NCBI RefSeq assembly: GCF_003576645.1 | Contig: NC_044916.1 | Span: forward strand, 15,720,562-15,784,561 | From: Ipomoea triloba | Taxonomy: Eukaryota > Streptophyta > Magnoliopsida > Solanales > Convolvulaceae | DNA length: 64,000 nt | Direction: 5' to 3' | In this document: positions 47,758-59,000 of the stretch, one piece after another | How the letters are laid out: the number at the start of each line of letters is the position of its first letter | Position numbering within the stretch: position 1 is the first letter of the stretch | Notes under the pieces: model-generated | Seen by the model: the letters and a program-made list of their open reading frames with translations, nothing else | Told to the model about the DNA's origin: nothing | The model's database searches: none | Position numbers and translations under genes: made by a program

Positions 47758-48706
47758 GATCTTCATTTCAATATCAAAATTATACGACCCCAGCGAGTGC
47801 AGTGTACGACCCCACCCAACCTGGGTCATCCTATCAACAACCCCAACCTCACATGCATAATTATGAACCTCGTCCTACATACAACAATATGCCTTCAAGC
47901 CACCCAATACAAGACCTTCACAGGGGAGAGTCATCCGATCAAGGTGGTAGGCAATTGCAATTACCGACAATGGATGAGTTTCTCCCTCAGCCGGTCTAAC
48001 AACAACGACGACGGCAATCAACGAGGCGCGGCCGCCCGACATTATGTGGAACTGGTTTGCGACATTACCACCCCGGGTACAAACATATATGCAGTTTCCC
48101 TAATTTATATTGCCATTCAATTTATTGTTAACTTCATTAACTTAACTTGCAGAGAACACCACTAAATTTTTGGACGACACCGGTGCTTTATTTTATTTTA
48201 CAAATGTATATTAAATATGTTGAATTGTAGTAATTTAAAACCGAAATTTATCGTACAAGTTTTAGCGTTACTATCTTATCTTTAACTCACAATAATAATT
48301 ATTGCACAAGTATGACAAAATAATAATTTTATTACCATCAATCCAAATAATTAAAAAAATCATACAACTAATCAATTAACCATCTAATCATTAATTAATC
48401 ATTAATAACTAATCATTCTACTAACTAATCATTACCTTTTTACTAATCATTTAAAGCTACATAATCATTACACTAATCATTATCTTTTTAACTAATCATT
48501 TAAGCTAATCATTATCTTTTTAACTAATGATTTAAAGTAATGATTACCGGGAGTAAAAAAATATTAAAAGCTAACACTCCTCATGGAGAGCATGAGGAGT
48601 GTTAGCTTTTTCCTACAACACCCGTGGTTGCTTGTTTTGACCGGTTTTTTTTTCACAACATTTTGGATTCCATTTTAAAAACCCGTGTCCGGCCGGGTAA
48701 TGATTC
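47758..48706. repeat. Right terminal inverted arm of the composite MULE
   Basis: Reverse copy of 37184-38145. It carries the 3' coding end of the PMD gene on the plus strand (frame ending near 47999). Its stop pattern differs from the left arm: it reads LQLPTMDEFLPQPV then stop, where the left arm stops earlier but has CAA at the later position. Confidence 0.85.
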
Positions 48707-48727
48707 AAGTTTGATACTACTCTGTCT

Positions 48728-49027
48728 GTGGATGCTCTTAGGCATCACCTCGCCCCCGCGAAGGACAAGCAGGTGGTTGTCGTGTTTGGCGCCACCGGTA
48801 CGGCCAAGTCGCGGCTTGCCATCGACCTAAACGCCCGTTTTAAGGCAGAGGCGGCGACGGAGGAGAAGGAGAAGGAGGAGGATCGCATCCCTCATCACCG
48901 GCTGGGAGTCGACTTCACGGCGGCGGATTTTCTCCGCCGTGCGCTGCAGGCCGAGGATTCCATCACCGCAAAGGACCGCCTCCAAATCATCGCCGGCGGC
49001 GCCCCAGGGGCGAGGGAGGGGGACTAA
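48728..49027 (+). pseudogene. Isopentenyltransferase (IPT) gene fragment
   Basis: The frame reads VVVVFGATGTAKSRLAIDL, the P-loop region of plant adenylate/tRNA isopentenyltransferases (usually GATGTGKS; here A replaces G). It then jumps to PHHRLGVDFTAADF and RLQIIAGGAP, motifs that are normally much further on. About 30-40 residues between the P-loop and the HH.LG motif are missing, and the protein stops after IIAGG. IPTs make cytokinin precursors or modify tRNA (family knowledge). This piece cannot work. It begins 22 bases outside the MULE right end. Confidence 0.7.
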
Positions 49028-49244
49028 ACTCGCAGGATCCCAATCCAGAAATGGAGGATCCAAAAGATAAATCAGCAAATTAATTCCCTCAACACAAAGC
49101 TCCAAAACGCAGGCATAGAGAGAGGGAACCTTTTACTTTTCTGTGTAACTATGTTGTTTGTCATGTATTATGTTATGTTATGGACAATCAAATAAAATAC
49201 TTGGTTACTGTGGATATCTAGAAGCTGAATAGTTCTGTTTTTAA

Positions 49245-49683
49245 GAGTTTATTACCGAAATGGTCCCTCGACTATTGCGAAATTACTAATTTGGTCCTCA
49301 ATAATTTTTCGTGCCCAATTAAGTCCCTCGACTTTGAAAATTTTAACCAATTTGGTCCTCCATTTTTTTTTCGTTAAAATCGGGACCAAATTGGTAATTT
49401 TGCTATAGTCAAGGGACCAAATTGGTAATTTTGCTATAGTCAATGGACCATTTCAGTGAAAAATTAACTACCAATTTGGTCCCTTGACTATAGCAAAATT
49501 ACCAATTTGGTTCCTTGACTGTAGCAAAATTACCAATTTGGTCCCAATTTTAACGACAAAATAAACCGATGACCAAATTGGTTAAAATTTTCAAAGTCGA
49601 TGGACTTAATTGGGCACAAAAAATTGTCGAGGACCAAATTGGTAATTTCGCAATAGTCGAGAGACCATTTCGGTAATAAACTC
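49245..49683. mobile_element. MULE-type MITE with 9-bp target duplication
   Basis: The ends GAGTTTATTACCGAAATGG and the complement CCATTTCGGTAATAAACTC are flanked on both sides by TGTTTTTAA (49236-49244 and 49684-49692). It is 439 bp. The interior has repeated CCAAATTGGTAATTTTGCTA phrases. Non-coding. Confidence 0.85.
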
Positions 49684-49689
49684 TGTTTT

Positions 49690-51090
49690 TAATCTAAAAT
49701 GTTCAATTTTTACAAGAAGCTAGCTAGCTACTGAATTGTTTAACAGGTAGGTGAAAAGGAAACACACTCCAAAGCTCTACTATCTGCATCCATCCATCCT
49801 ACCTGCAGCTTTGAGGCCGGATGGTAACCCCATGGAGTTCTTTGTATGTATGTGGAAGCAATCTACTTCAATCCTATCTATTGAATTTTGGTATGGGTAA
49901 TCAATGTCAAGCAATCTAGTTCATTGTGTGTATTTCACATTCTCATTTTTTCTTTAGTCTAGGTTTATAGAATACAAGTATCAAGATAGGTCAGACATTA
50001 TTGATAAAAGCAATATTTAAGTTATCATTTGTAGTTTAAATTTTCATTTGAAATTAGTCTAAGTTTATAGCATACAAGCATGATATATATTTATCGTTCA
50101 CTCTTGTAAACTTGCATCCCATCCCAGTTTAGTCAAACTTGAATAAGAATTACGTACTTGTGATCCCACATTATATTCCTGACTTGGAATGATTTTAGCT
50201 TCTACTTCTACTTTTGTTTTTGTTTTTGTTTTTTTTTTTTTTAAATGCGGCTGTGTGCAAATGATTTCTCTGCATATATATAGATTGAAATGCAAAGTTA
50301 AAACCCAATTGAAGCTCTTGAAAGAAAAACCATTCTAGATAACTTCTAATTCATTGTCTTCTAAAATCTCACTTAATGTGACTTATCTTACCTCTGGCAG
50401 GTTTCTTGTATCATTCAAATGATTTTAGCATTTCATTTTCATCATGTTGTAAGATTGAAGGGGATTCTAGTAGTTTAGAGCATCAGTTGATAAAGGTCAA
50501 TGTTCCTCTAAACCAATGTTCAACTGTTTGGTTTGGCCCTGCATTTAATGAGGTAAGGAATAAAAAGTATTATTATTGTCTGATCTATGAGAACTATTTG
50601 ATTGCCCCTTCAAACTCTGCCCATCATCATATACTGATGTACATACTCACTCATATTGTAATTAGTATGTTCTAATACTATTTTATTAATTAGTATTTTC
50701 TAAAAAAAATTTAAAAAAAAAAAAGAAAAAAAAAAAGAGACAGTTTGACACACCAAAATTGAAAAAATTTAAAGTTGTGCACCAAAATTGATAGAATCTC
50801 AAAATTCATGGGACCAAAAGTGAAATTAATTCCCTTCCAAATTATCTGTGCAGCTAGCATTATAGGCTTTCATGCTTGAATGAAATGTAAACTTTCTTAG
50901 AATGAAAGACATGGTGTTATTGGCTTTAAAGAACCCATGCCAGAAGTTTTTCTAGCATTAGAAACCTCTCTTATCAAAATTTCATTCTGGTTTTGAAAAT
51001 GGAACCGGCTTGGTTTACTTCAGTTCTCCAGTTTTATATTCTCCAATAAAATATACAAGTAAACGAATTTTATGTGTTCTTGAACCCAAT
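49690..51090 (+). pseudogene. SPL7: SPL7 pseudogene fragment (exons 7-8 and intron pieces), duplicated block D1
   Basis: 49747-49895 matches SPL7 exon 7 (30101-30236), 49900-50390 matches intron 7, 50401-50552 matches exon 8 (30581-30737), and 50825-51075 matches parts of intron 9. The exon copies contain many 2-4-bp tandem additions (AGCTAGCTAGCTAC, CATCCATCCATCC, GTATGTATGTGG) that break the frame. The SBP domain part is absent. No function expected. Confidence 0.85.
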
Positions 51091-51144
51091 TTTCTTACGT
51101 TGGATTGGACCTTTTAATTAGTTTGGAATTGGAGGAAGGCATTA

Positions 51145-51360
51145 TTTTTTTTTTTGGTAAATTTACCAACGGTCCGGGATCCACCCACGTTCGCTCCAGG
51201 AGGCACTGGAGCTTCTCTCAGCTTCTCTCCGTCCCTTTAACGGTCCGCAGTCCGGGATCCCCCACGGGAGCTTCTCTCCGTCTGGCCCAGGGGAAATCGT
51301 CACTTCTGGGAATTGAACTCGGGTTCTCCCGAAATTTCTCCCCAAAAAGCAGGATGCCAT
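51145..51360 (-). mobile_element. SINE-like element with B-box-like sequence
   Basis: The minus strand has GAGAACCCGAGTTCAATTCC in B-box position and a run of T's at the other end (51144-51153 on the plus strand). It contains a repeated GAGCTTCTCTC phrase. It is absent from the related block at 55600. Confidence 0.45.
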
Positions 51361-52163
51361 GCAAATGAGAAATGAATGAGGAAGAATGAATGTAAATGCC
51401 ATACTTTAATGTAATTTGATGTCGGCTATGTTTTCAATTTTATTCTGGTTTTTAATTTGGCATAGGAACTTTTTAAGTGAGTCATGACTAATTTCTTTAA
51501 TTGGAAATTCTACTGTGTTTGTCTTAATTTTAAGATAAATGAAGACAATATAATAATTAGATAGATTACTTAGCATCCATATACTTAAACATTCATGTTT
51601 GATTATTGATTAATGGTTGCTTGCTTCTCTACAAAAGATAGATCACAATATTTGTAATGATCGTAATTTTAATTTTTAATTATTCGGCTCAAATGATGTA
51701 TTTTTTGCAGAAAAAAAACAAAATTTCAAGTTAAAAAAAAATCGAAAACTAACCCTCCACTCAGTACTTAGAAAATAAAAATAAAAATAAAAATAAAAAT
51801 AAAAGAAAACAGCGAACAACACAATCAGCAGAAAGAACAATAGCACAGCTCAGGGTCTCCCTCGTCCTCGCTGGTAGTCGTTGCAGCAGTTACTCCAGCC
51901 GGTTTTTATATTGTTAGATATAATTCATTTAAAGATTTGAAATGTATTAATGTTGATGAATTCTAAAAAGTTTTCTTTGTACTGGATTTTTTAAAGCTGT
52001 TCTCTTTGGGATTTGTTTTCTTGTTCCCTAAAGCTCAATTTCCCAACTAACCGGTCAAATTCTTGCTGTGCAAGGCCGCCCTCGTAGCTACAACCGTACG
52101 TGCAAGTTGGTGGCACGGTCTGTGGAGCAGCCGTGCAAAATTACATACATACATGAGTTTTAA

Positions 52164-52493
52164 TGAATCGGATCGGAACTGTGGTATATACCAAAAGAAG
52201 TCATTAAGGATTACATTAATTCTGAATTACCTCCAACTGTGACTCGGAGTGACATGAAAGGCAGAGAGTGGATAGCACATGTAAATATTTGGAGTGATGG
52301 TCGAACATGGTTGCCTAGAGGATGGAGAAGTCTATGTAGAAGGAAGCTTGTTAGAGACGAAGATAGGTGCATTATTTGTGAGTTCTTGCCTCATCAAATG
52401 AGGAATAATGTGGTGTTGCATGTTAGGATTGTCAGAGAGCAGGATGCCATGCAAATGAGGAAGAATGAATATAATGCAAATGTCATACTTTAA
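52164..52493 (+). pseudogene. B3-domain exon (REM-like) in duplicated block D1
   Basis: The frame opening after TGA 52164 reads YIPKEVIKDYINSELPPTV, then MKGREWIAHVNIWSDGRTW, LPRGWRSLCR and EFLPHQMRNNVVLHVRIVRE. This is the B3 fold pattern of plant B3/REM proteins: IP..., GREW.V, L.RGW..F, FEF, VL.V.I.R. It ends at TAA 52491-52493. I see no complete gene around it, and a degraded copy is at 60620-60930. It could be a surviving exon of a real gene. I call it a fragment because the rest is not visible. Confidence 0.6.
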
Positions 52494-52599
52494 TATAATT
52501 TGATGATGACATACCATTTCAATTTTATTCTATTTTTAATTTGGCTTAGGAACTTGTAAGTAGATAATTGTTAACTTGCAGAATGCTCCATATAATTTT

Positions 52600-53369
52600 C
52601 CAACCGGCCGATCAAATTCTTGCTGTGCAAGGCCTCCTAACTACAGCCGTGCAAATTGGTGGAGCAGCTGTGCAAGTTGGTGGCGTCACACGTGCATGAA
52701 GCTCTGGCCGGAAACCTCCTCCACTCCAGGCCATGATGAAAAACATGAAGCGGCAAGTTAGTTTGTTGGACTTAATTGAAGTTGAAAAGATGAGAGGGTC
52801 CTCCATCAGTGTTGTGCTTCAATGAAGGAATTGGATCCTCCTCCGATGATCGGAACCTTAACGGAGTTGATGATTCCATCCATCGCCCAAGTAGCCTGAA
52901 AACATAAGTCACGAGCAGTGTATATATTCCCCATCGGCCGGTGCCAGGTTTGCCACACACCATAAACTATTAAAATGTATTTACAGCCATGCCTAATAGT
53001 AAATATATAAAAATATTACTATAAGGCTAAAATGAAATAAATTATTAAACTCTATATAGTCATGGACAATGGTAAATATTTTTTATCTGCCAAATACGAT
53101 GTAGTATGATGATACCTACCTTTGTATCATAGACGGAGTTACTATGGGGCAGTTGCTCCCATCCCACCCCACACGTTTATATATCTATATGTATATGTAT
53201 ATATATACATATATAGCATTAAATGTTATATAAAATTTATGTTTATACACAAAATATTAATATTTTGAGTAGCTTAGTTGGTTGAATTCCAAATTTAATA
53301 ATATAAAAAGTGTATGATTATAGGCTCAAATTTCATTAACAACATTTTCCCTTATCTCCACTTGTTTAT
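52600..53369. other. Non-coding, partial internal repeat
   Basis: 52596-52690 repeats part of 52070-52160 (CAAATTCTTGCTGTGCAAGG and GTGCAAGTTGGTGGC). The rest is AT-rich with a decayed SINE-like stretch near 53090-53130. No gene. Confidence 0.45.
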
Positions 53370-53630
53370 TACTACCTCCGTCCCAAAATGGTTGTCCGAT
53401 TCGTTTAATGAGACTTGACTAAAGTTATTTTTAATCCAATTTTAATAATATTAAGTTTAACATTAATATATAAAATTTATATATTTAGAAACTACATTAA
53501 AATTACTATTAAACACAAAAAATTAAATTTAAAAATAATAAAAAATTACTAAAGAAAATAAGTAATAAAGAAAGAGTTGGTTTGACCAATGAATAGTAAA
53601 TAGGACAGGTAAAATGGGACAGAGGGAGTA
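53370..53630. mobile_element. Stowaway-like MITE, uninterrupted copy
   Basis: The ends CTACCTCCGTCCCAAAATGG and AAAATGGGACAGAGGGAG are flanked by TA. It shares most of its length with the plastid-split copy at 24635-25360, including ACTATTAAACACAAAAAATT and GGTTTGACCAATGAATAGTA. Confidence 0.8.
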
Positions 53631-54108
53631 TATCTCATTCATTCATTTTCAAGATAAATTAAATATTTTTTAGTCTACTTTTATGAATCATTTAATTAAC
53701 AAATTAGCTGCTCTTTTAGTCTACTTTTACGAATCATTTAATTAATGTAGTATACAAATTTATATTATATTTCATTGTATTCGAGTTAATTTAGAAAAAC
53801 TTAAAAGTGACCTAATTAAAAAGTTAAAAATAAAAAATATTTATGAATATAGTGTTATTCAAATTATTTTATCTAATTGATTAAGTTTCATATTTTATCA
53901 TAAATATTTTTCACATTTTCACCACACTAAAATATAACTCTAACTATTGTATAATCTATAAAAAACATTCGATTGTAATTTATAATTTATTTTGTATTTT
54001 AACCTTATTATGGATGTATGATATTTTGTAATTGATATTTCTATCGTCATTTAAACTTAGCCCCACCAAAATAATTTTTTGGCTTAGTCGTCCCTTCCTT
54101 TGTTACCA
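53631..54108. other. AT-rich non-coding DNA
   Basis: A short direct repeat (TTTAGTCTACTTTTATGAATCA near 53670 and 53720 with one change) and nothing else recognisable. Confidence 0.45.
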
Positions 54109-54111
54109 ATC

Positions 54112-54578
54112 TAAGGGGTGTATTCAATCAAGACTTTTAAAGATTTTCAAAGACTTTTAAAGTGATGGATTTTAAATGACTTTTGTAGAATTTTTCAGAG
54201 TTTCCTAGAATCTTTTAAACTTTCATTAACTTCGTATGAGTCTATAAAAATCCGTAGGACAAACATTTATAGACTTTTAAAAACTTTTTCATATTAAAAA
54301 GACTACAAAAATCATTAAAACTCTAAATTGAATAAACTCTTATAAACATTCCATAACGTATACTAATACATTATTTATAATTTTCTTACAAAAATATATT
54401 TTTATAAATCATAAATAAATTAATGCATTAAAAAAATAATAAATTAATAATAAATATTTGTGTGTGTGTTTGGTCTAAGGCAATCCAATGTGTCCTTTAC
54501 AAGAGTTATAATCATAGCTCGAATGGCTGGAATTGAAGAACATTGGACAATGCGAATTCATGTCGATAACAGGCCTTC

Positions 54579-54626
<48 letters not shown>

Positions 54627-55022
54627 CTGAGTATTTATGAAAGGTTTGAAACATACCGTAAAATGATAGAAATTGATGAAAAGTTTATATGGTTTAATTT
54701 AGACCGAGGAAAAATGTTTGTAAAAGTTTGAAGTTGGATTGTTGGATTTCATCTATTTATATTAATGAAGAAAAAGTCTACAGAAATCCTATTAAAGTTA
54801 ATAATTTTTTGAATACCAGTAGACTTTTAAAGACGGTATAAAAGTTTGAATCGAATAACAGTATACTTTTAAAGAGTTTTGAAAAGTTTAGATCCAATAC
54901 CGCTAGACTTTTAAAGAGTTTTTAAAAGTTTGGTAAAAGTTTAAATTGAATACCACCAAACTTTTAAAGTTGGTAAAAGTCTTTAAAAGCCTATGAAAAT
55001 CATAATGGAATACACCCCCTTA
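54112..55022. mobile_element. MITE with GGGGTGTATTC ends and ACTTTTAAAG subterminal repeats
   Basis: The left end GGGGTGTATTCAATCAAGAC and the complement of the right end, GGGGGTGTATTCCATTATGA, are inverted repeats. Both are followed by many AGACTTTTAAAGA-type units. The interior includes (AAT)n at 54580-54627. Non-coding. Confidence 0.6.
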
Positions 55023-55199
55023 AATGAGTGGTCACAGGTTGAACCCCGACTACCTTATAAAGAATTATGAGTATTTAAAAAAATTAATTTTATCCTCCCC
55101 AAACCTTAATTTTCACGAAACACAGACGTTTTGATTTTTTACTAAATTTTGAAGGTTTGTATACAATTCTCACAAACTCGCCATTGTTGATCAATTTTT

Positions 55200-55600
55200 A
55201 AAAATTTCTACTATGTGCATCCATCCATCATATCCTATCTGCAGCTTTGAGGATGGTAACCCCATGGAGTTCTTTGTATGTATGTGGAAGCAATCTACTT
55301 CAATCCTATCTATTGAATTCTGGTATGGGTAATCAATGTCAAGCAATCTAATTCATTGTGTGTATTTCACATTCTCATTTTTTCTTTAGTCTAGGTTATA
55401 GAATACAAGTATCAAGATAGGTCAGACATTATTGATAAAAGCAGCTGCTTTATACATAGTTAAGTTATCATTTGTAGTTTAAATTTTCATTTGTCTTTAG
55501 TCTAAGTTTATAGCATACAAGCATGATATATATTTATCTTAAGACGTTCACTCTTGTAAACTTGCATCCCATCCCAGTTTAGTCAAACTTGAATAAGAAA
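55200..55600 (+). pseudogene. SPL7: SPL7 pseudogene fragment (exon 7 and intron 7), duplicated block D2
   Basis: 55208-55327 is the same exon 7 copy as at 49775, sharing its micro-duplications (CATCCATCCATC, GTATGTATGTGG, TTCAATCCTATCTATTGAAT), so it derives from D1 or a common parent and not afresh from SPL7. Exon 8 is missing. At about 55600 it jumps to sequence like 51540 onward. Confidence 0.8.
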
Positions 55601-55925
55601 ATTCTCATATTAGATACTGTGTTTATCAAGATAAAGAAGACATTATAATAATTACATAGATTACTTAGCATCCATATACTTAAACATCCATGTTTAGTTA
55701 TTGATTAATGGTTGCTTCTCTACAAAAGATAGGTCGCCCTATTTGTAATGATCCTTATTTTTATTTTTTGTTTTTTCCCGTTCAAATGACGTATTTTTTG
55801 CAGAAAAAAAAAAACAAATTTCAATTAAAAATATTTCGAACACTACACCTTCACTCAGTATTTAGAATTAAAAAAAAAAGAAAAAGAAAAAGAAAACAGC
55901 TAACAACCCAATCAGCAGAAGGAAC

Positions 55926-56060
55926 GATGAGAACTGAATATTGTATTGATTCAATTGAACAATTACAATGATGAGAAATAGGAGATATATATACAAGGGG
56001 AGTCTCAGGTAGAGTAGGATAGCTAGTCCTAACGTGACTCAAACTCAGAGAGTCCTAATA
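55926..56060 (-). repeat. 3' LTR of the copia element
   Basis: 135 bp. The plus strand begins GATGAGAACTGAATATTG and ends GAGAGTCCTAATA. The minus-strand PPT adjoins it at 56061-56072. Confidence 0.9.
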
Positions 56061-56067
56061 CTCCCCC

Positions 56068-59000
56068 TCAAGCGCAGGGTAAACTACTAACCTGAAGCTT
56101 GTCCCTAAGAAAAGAAAATCTAGGACTAGGCAAAGCTTTTGTAAAGATATCAGCTAATTGATCTTTTGTGAAAATAAAGTTAACATGAATATCTTCATTG
56201 GCAACCCTATCTCTAACAAAGTGGTAGTCAATCTCCACGTGCTTAGTTCTTGCATGAAAAATTGGATTCGCACACATATAAGTAGCACCAAGATTGTCAC
56301 ACCATAATTTGGGAGTAAGGATGCCATCAATTTTGATCTCACGCAGCAAGGACATGATCCATATGACCTCAGCACAAACATCAGCCAAGGCTTTATACTC
56401 AGCTTCCGTGGATGATCTTGCAACTGTCTTCTGTTTCTTGCACACCCAAGAGATAAGATTGGTGCCAAGAAACACTGCATACCCACTAGTAGATTTACGG
56501 TCCTCAGGACAACCAGCCCAGTCAGAATCAGAGAAAGCATGAAGCTCTCTAGAATTTGACTGAGTTACACGCAAGCCGAATGAGAGGGTGCCTTTGACAT
56601 ACCTGAGCACTCGTTTTAGCTGCTCCCAGTGAGACAATGTTGGAGCATGCATATGTTGACACAATTGATTGACCGCAAAGGATAAGTCTGGCCGTGTAAT
56701 TGTGAGATACTGGAGAGCACCAGCCAAACTCCTGTATTTCGTTGGATCTTCATATGAATCTGAATTAAGCAATGGAGTTTTCGATGTAGAAATAGGAGTG
56801 GCGAGAGGTTTACAATAAGTCATTCTAGCCCGTTTCAAGATGTCTGACATGTACCGCTGTTGAGAAAGAATAACACTATTGCTAGTTTTGACTAGCTCAA
56901 TTCCAAGAAAGAAACCAGGTTCACCAAGATCTCTAATTTTGAAAGCATTAGACAGTTTAGAGAGTAAATCAGACACTAGTAGCTCATCAGTCCCCATTAC
57001 CAAAATGTCATCAACATATACTAAAAGATACACACATGCAGAACCACGAGAGTAATAGAAGAATGACACATCAGTCTTTGAAGCTATAAACCCAACAGAG
57101 AGTAAAAAAGTATGCAGCCGATTAAACCAAGCTCGTGGAGCTTGCTTTAAGCCATATAAGGAACGCCTCAACAGACAAACGTGATTAGGCAATTGAGCAT
57201 CAGCATACCCGGGTGGTTGACGCATATAAACAGTCTCAGCCAAATCACCATTCAAAAATGCATTGTGTACGTCAAGCTGCCTAACCACCCAACCTGAGGA
57301 AATAGCCAAACTCAAAAGCAATCTGACTGTAGTGGGTTTCACAACCGGACTAAAGGTGTCAAAAAAGTCCTGACCAAGAACTTGATTAAACCCTTTCGCC
57401 ACAAGTCTCGCCTTATGCCTCTCTATTGAACCATCAACTTTACGTTTAGTACGAAAACCCACTTACACCCAATCACATTCATACCTGGGCGAGGAGGAAC
57501 TAGAACCCAAGTCTGATTGTGCAAAAGTGCATTGAACTCCAGATCCATTGCCTCTCGCCATTTAGAAAATTTAACTGCCTGAGTGTAGCAAGTGGGCTCG
57601 GTAGGACAAGCCTGAGCAGAGAGAGCCAAAAGTGGAGCCACAGATCGACTCCTCGTAGCCATTGCATGGGAGCGAACAGTCGGACGTGTGGACTTGCCAC
57701 GGGGTCGTCCTCTTTGACGAGTAGGAGCAGCAGTGGTGGTGACAGGAGAATCAGCTTGAGCAGAATCAGCAAGAGAAGATGGCAATACCTGTAAAATCGA
57801 TTCAGCCCACGGCTTCTGCACAGAGGGAGGAGATGGCACAGCAACCCTACTAACAAAGGGAAACACATTCTTGTCAAAGTGTACATGTCTGCAGATATAA
57901 ATCTTATTAGTTGTTAAGTCCATGCATCTGTACCCCCTAAAAGACTCAGGATAACCAAAGAAGACACAAGGAGATGACCGATACGACATTTTGTGACGAT
58001 TATAAGGACGCAAGTGAGGATAACAAAGACAACCAAACACACGAAGAAAAGAGTATGAGGGAGAAGATTTATGCAACAATAAATGAGGACTGGAATTCTG
58101 CAAAACACTAGATGGCATTCTATTAATCAAGTAAACAGCAGTTTCAAAAGCAAAGTCCCAAAAACGAGATGAAACAGACGCACGAGCCATAAGAGTAAGA
58201 CCAGTTTCGACAATATGCCTGTGCTTCCTCTCAACACGACCATTCTGTTCATGAGTGTAGGCACAGGATTGTCTATGATTAATCCCTAACTAAAGAAGAA
58301 CAGTATGTAACTTTTTGTATTCAGCTCCTAAGTCAGACTGAATAGCCTTAATTTTGCGATTAAACGACCGTTCAACTAAGGCACGAAACTTGTCAAAAAT
58401 GGCATACAAGTCAGACTTCAATTTCATAGGATAATACCACGTGTAACGAGAATGGTCATCAACAAAAAGAACAAAATAACGATAACCAGAAGAAGACAAA
58501 ACAAGAGCTGGTCCCCAAATATCAGTATAAATCAAATCAAGAATATTCGAACTAACAGAGTCTACACGTGGCAAAGGGAAACCAGCAGACTTGCCCAATT
58601 GACACGCAGAACACAAAGAAGAAGTACAACGATTATTGCGACTAGAACCACTAACAGAACAAAAAGGAAGAATACGATCTAAGACTCGTTGATGAGGATG
58701 TCCCAAACGATCATGCCATACGGAAGAGGAAGCACGGGACGAGATAAACGCACGGGGACTGTTGTTCGGAATGGGAAGCGTGTAGAGACCACCGCAACTA
58801 TTGCCGCGAAGAAGAATTGCCTTGGTTGCTATATCCTTCACAACAAAAAAGGATGGATGAAACTCAAAAAAGACTTTATTATCTTTTGCAAAGCGTTGCA
58901 CAGATAAAAGAGAGGAAGACAAACCAGGAACATGTAAAATATCAGACATCCTAAATACTTTAGACGGGGTAGAAAAAGAAGCATGACCAGTATGACTAAT

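Larger units (their letters stand above)
37184..48706. mobile_element. Composite Mutator-like element with ~950-bp inverted arms and accessory genes
   Basis: The left arm 37184-38145 and the right arm 47758-48706 are inverted and differ at only a scattering of positions. Between them lie a plant mobile domain gene (minus strand), a MULE transposase (plus strand) and a B3-like gene (plus strand), plus a nested LTR fragment and a nested MITE. The outer ends read GAATCATTACCCGGCCGG. I could not find a convincing 9-bp target duplication immediately outside. A third, truncated copy of the terminal region (47367-47690) in right-end orientation shows internal rearrangement. The transposase and the mobile domain gene are both damaged, so the copy is probably not autonomous. 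Confidence 0.75.

Noticed and set aside
55708..55971. 87-codon plus-strand ORF
   Set aside because: Spans an A-rich tract and the copia LTR border; no protein-like features.
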